Of a stretch of DNA of 6,685 nt, positions 5,828-6,685 are shown in pieces. A program made the position numbers and the translations under genes. The number at the start of each line of letters is the position of its first letter. Positions within the stretch are counted from its first letter, which is position 1. The stretch is from JBMNUL01 sp050946255. Its GTDB lineage: Bacteria > Actinomycetota > Coriobacteriia > Coriobacteriales > CADBOM01. Location of the stretch: assembly GCA_050946255.1 (NCBI GenBank), contig JBMNUL010000142.1, positions 1-6,685 on the forward strand. Direction: 5' to 3'. The notes under the pieces were generated by a model, which saw nothing but the letters and a program-made list of their open reading frames with translations, was not told the origin of the DNA and made no database searches.

Positions 5828-6685
5828 ATGAGAAAGCTCGGCACTAATCCAAACAGTGCAATTTGCGTGATGGCTGTTCTTCTTGTAGGCGTGTTGTGCC
5901 AGTCTTCTGGCGCTGAAAATCCAGCGCTGCAATATATGGCAGATGAATTCAACAGCCTCCCTTTTAGCACTATTGCGCTCGTGACAACTTTGCCGTCATT
6001 GATGATGCTTCCCGCTGCCCTGGGATTTTCCGCCCTGAGGCAAAAATTCAGCAGCCGGACGTTGTTTGTTCTCGGGTCCGTGCTACTGATTGTAGGCGGG
6101 GTTGCACCTTACTGGTCGGTCACTTTCACTGATGTGCTTATTTGGCGCGCGGTTTTTGGCCTGGGCGTCGGCGTGATGTGGCCACTCGCTCAGTCATTGA
6201 TAGTAGAAACATACGATGGCGATAGGCAGAACACCCTTTTGGGGTGGAACTCGGTTGTCACTGCGTTGGGTGGCATCGTGTGGTCGAATGTCGGTGGAAT
6301 CCTTGCTCTCCAAGGGTGGCGCTCAGCTTTTCTAACCTACCTCATTCCGATCGTCGTGTTGGTTTTCTCCGGCATATTCATGCCGGAATCGGCTCCGGTT
6401 GTTGAAAAGAAGAAGGAGACATCCGATGCCCCGGTCAAAGTTAGCAAAGGTTTGATTGCGCTCACTGCCGTCATTCTCGTTGGTTATTTTCTCTACAACT
6501 TCTGCAACATGACCTATTTCACAAACATTTCAGCAAAAGTTGTTGGTGAGGGTATTGGCGACTCGGCCGCAGCTGGTCTTGCCGCCTCGTTCTACACAGT
6601 CGGCTCGCTCATTATCGGCGTGATCTTTGGCCGAGTGATGAGGAATAGGTGGTTCGCAAAGTATTCCGTTGCCGTGGGCTGGGTT
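5828..6685 (+). CDS. Second MFS transporter, truncated by the window edge
   Basis: The frame is open from ATG 5828 to the last base, giving 286 residues with no stop. About eight of twelve expected helices are visible, near 10-27, 46-67, 77-95, 103-124, 136-158, 166-184, 207-227 and 246-268, with the start of a ninth. A lysine- and acid-rich central loop (186-206) follows helix 6 as in other MFS carriers. RQKFSSR (71-77) occupies the motif-A loop, and WRAVFGLGVGVMWPLAQS (106-123) looks like a typical helix 4. The chosen start has GGAG at 5820-5823; the in-frame ATG at 5810 has no ribosome binding site at a useful distance. It lies 124 bases after the first MFS gene, beyond a hairpin, with no clear promoter between, so it may be read at a lower level from the same operon. 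By eye it is not a close copy of the first carrier. About 110-130 residues are probably missing. Its substrate is unknown; import by one carrier and export by the other is one possible division. Confidence 0.88.
   Translation, partial: MRKLGTNPNSAICVMAVLLVGVLCQSSGAENPALQYMADEFNSLPFSTIALVTTLPSLMMLPAALGFSALRQKFSSRTLFVLGSVLLIVGGVAPYWSVTFTDVLIWRAVFGLGVGVMWPLAQSLIVETYDGDRQNTLLGWNSVVTALGGIVWSNVGGILALQGWRSAFLTYLIPIVVLVFSGIFMPESAPVVEKKKETSDAPVKVSKGLIALTAVILVGYFLYNFCNMTYFTNISAKVVGEGIGDSAAAGLAASFYTVGSLIIGVIFGRVMRNRWFAKYSVAVGWV

Overview
The window carries a compact metabolic locus: a LysR-type regulator on the minus strand, cut by the left edge, then on the plus strand a two-subunit molybdenum oxidoreductase of the pyrogallol transhydroxylase / catechol dehydroxylase type, one complete MFS transporter, and a second MFS transporter cut by the right edge. 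I see no RNA genes, mobile elements, CRISPR arrays or long repeats.

Organism: the set 'transhydroxylase-like large subunit + three-cluster ferredoxin-like small subunit + MFS transporter + LysR regulator' is best known to me from anaerobic gut actinobacteria of the Eggerthellaceae (Gordonibacter, Eggerthella and relatives), where such enzymes remove hydroxyl groups from dietary and host catechols. By eye the G+C content is only about half, lower than I would expect for Eggerthella or Gordonibacter. A lower-G+C coriobacterium, or another anaerobe, is therefore possible. The assignment is inference.

Layout. 1-690 (minus): LysR regulator lacking its C-terminal end. 691-919: divergent control region with a T-N11-A dyad, one -10-like element for each direction and a 14-bp perfect palindrome. 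920-3631: catalytic alpha subunit. 3634-4434: iron-sulfur beta subunit, starting 2 nt after alpha ends. 4450-5703: 12-helix MFS transporter, 15 nt after beta. 5704-5827: gap with two hairpin-forming repeats. 5828-6685: second MFS transporter, open at the window edge.

How it may work together (inference): an aromatic substrate enters by an MFS carrier, is sensed by the LysR protein, and is converted in the cytoplasm by the alpha-beta enzyme. Alpha has no Tat signal and no membrane anchor is encoded beside it, so this is not the exported, membrane-attached type of molybdoenzyme. Alpha keeps the His and Asp-Ser-Trp residues recalled for the Pelobacter transhydroxylase active site. It appears to differ at other pocket positions, so the substrate is probably not pyrogallol. 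The exact substrate, and whether the reaction is a reductive dehydroxylation or a hydroxyl transfer, cannot be read from the sequence.
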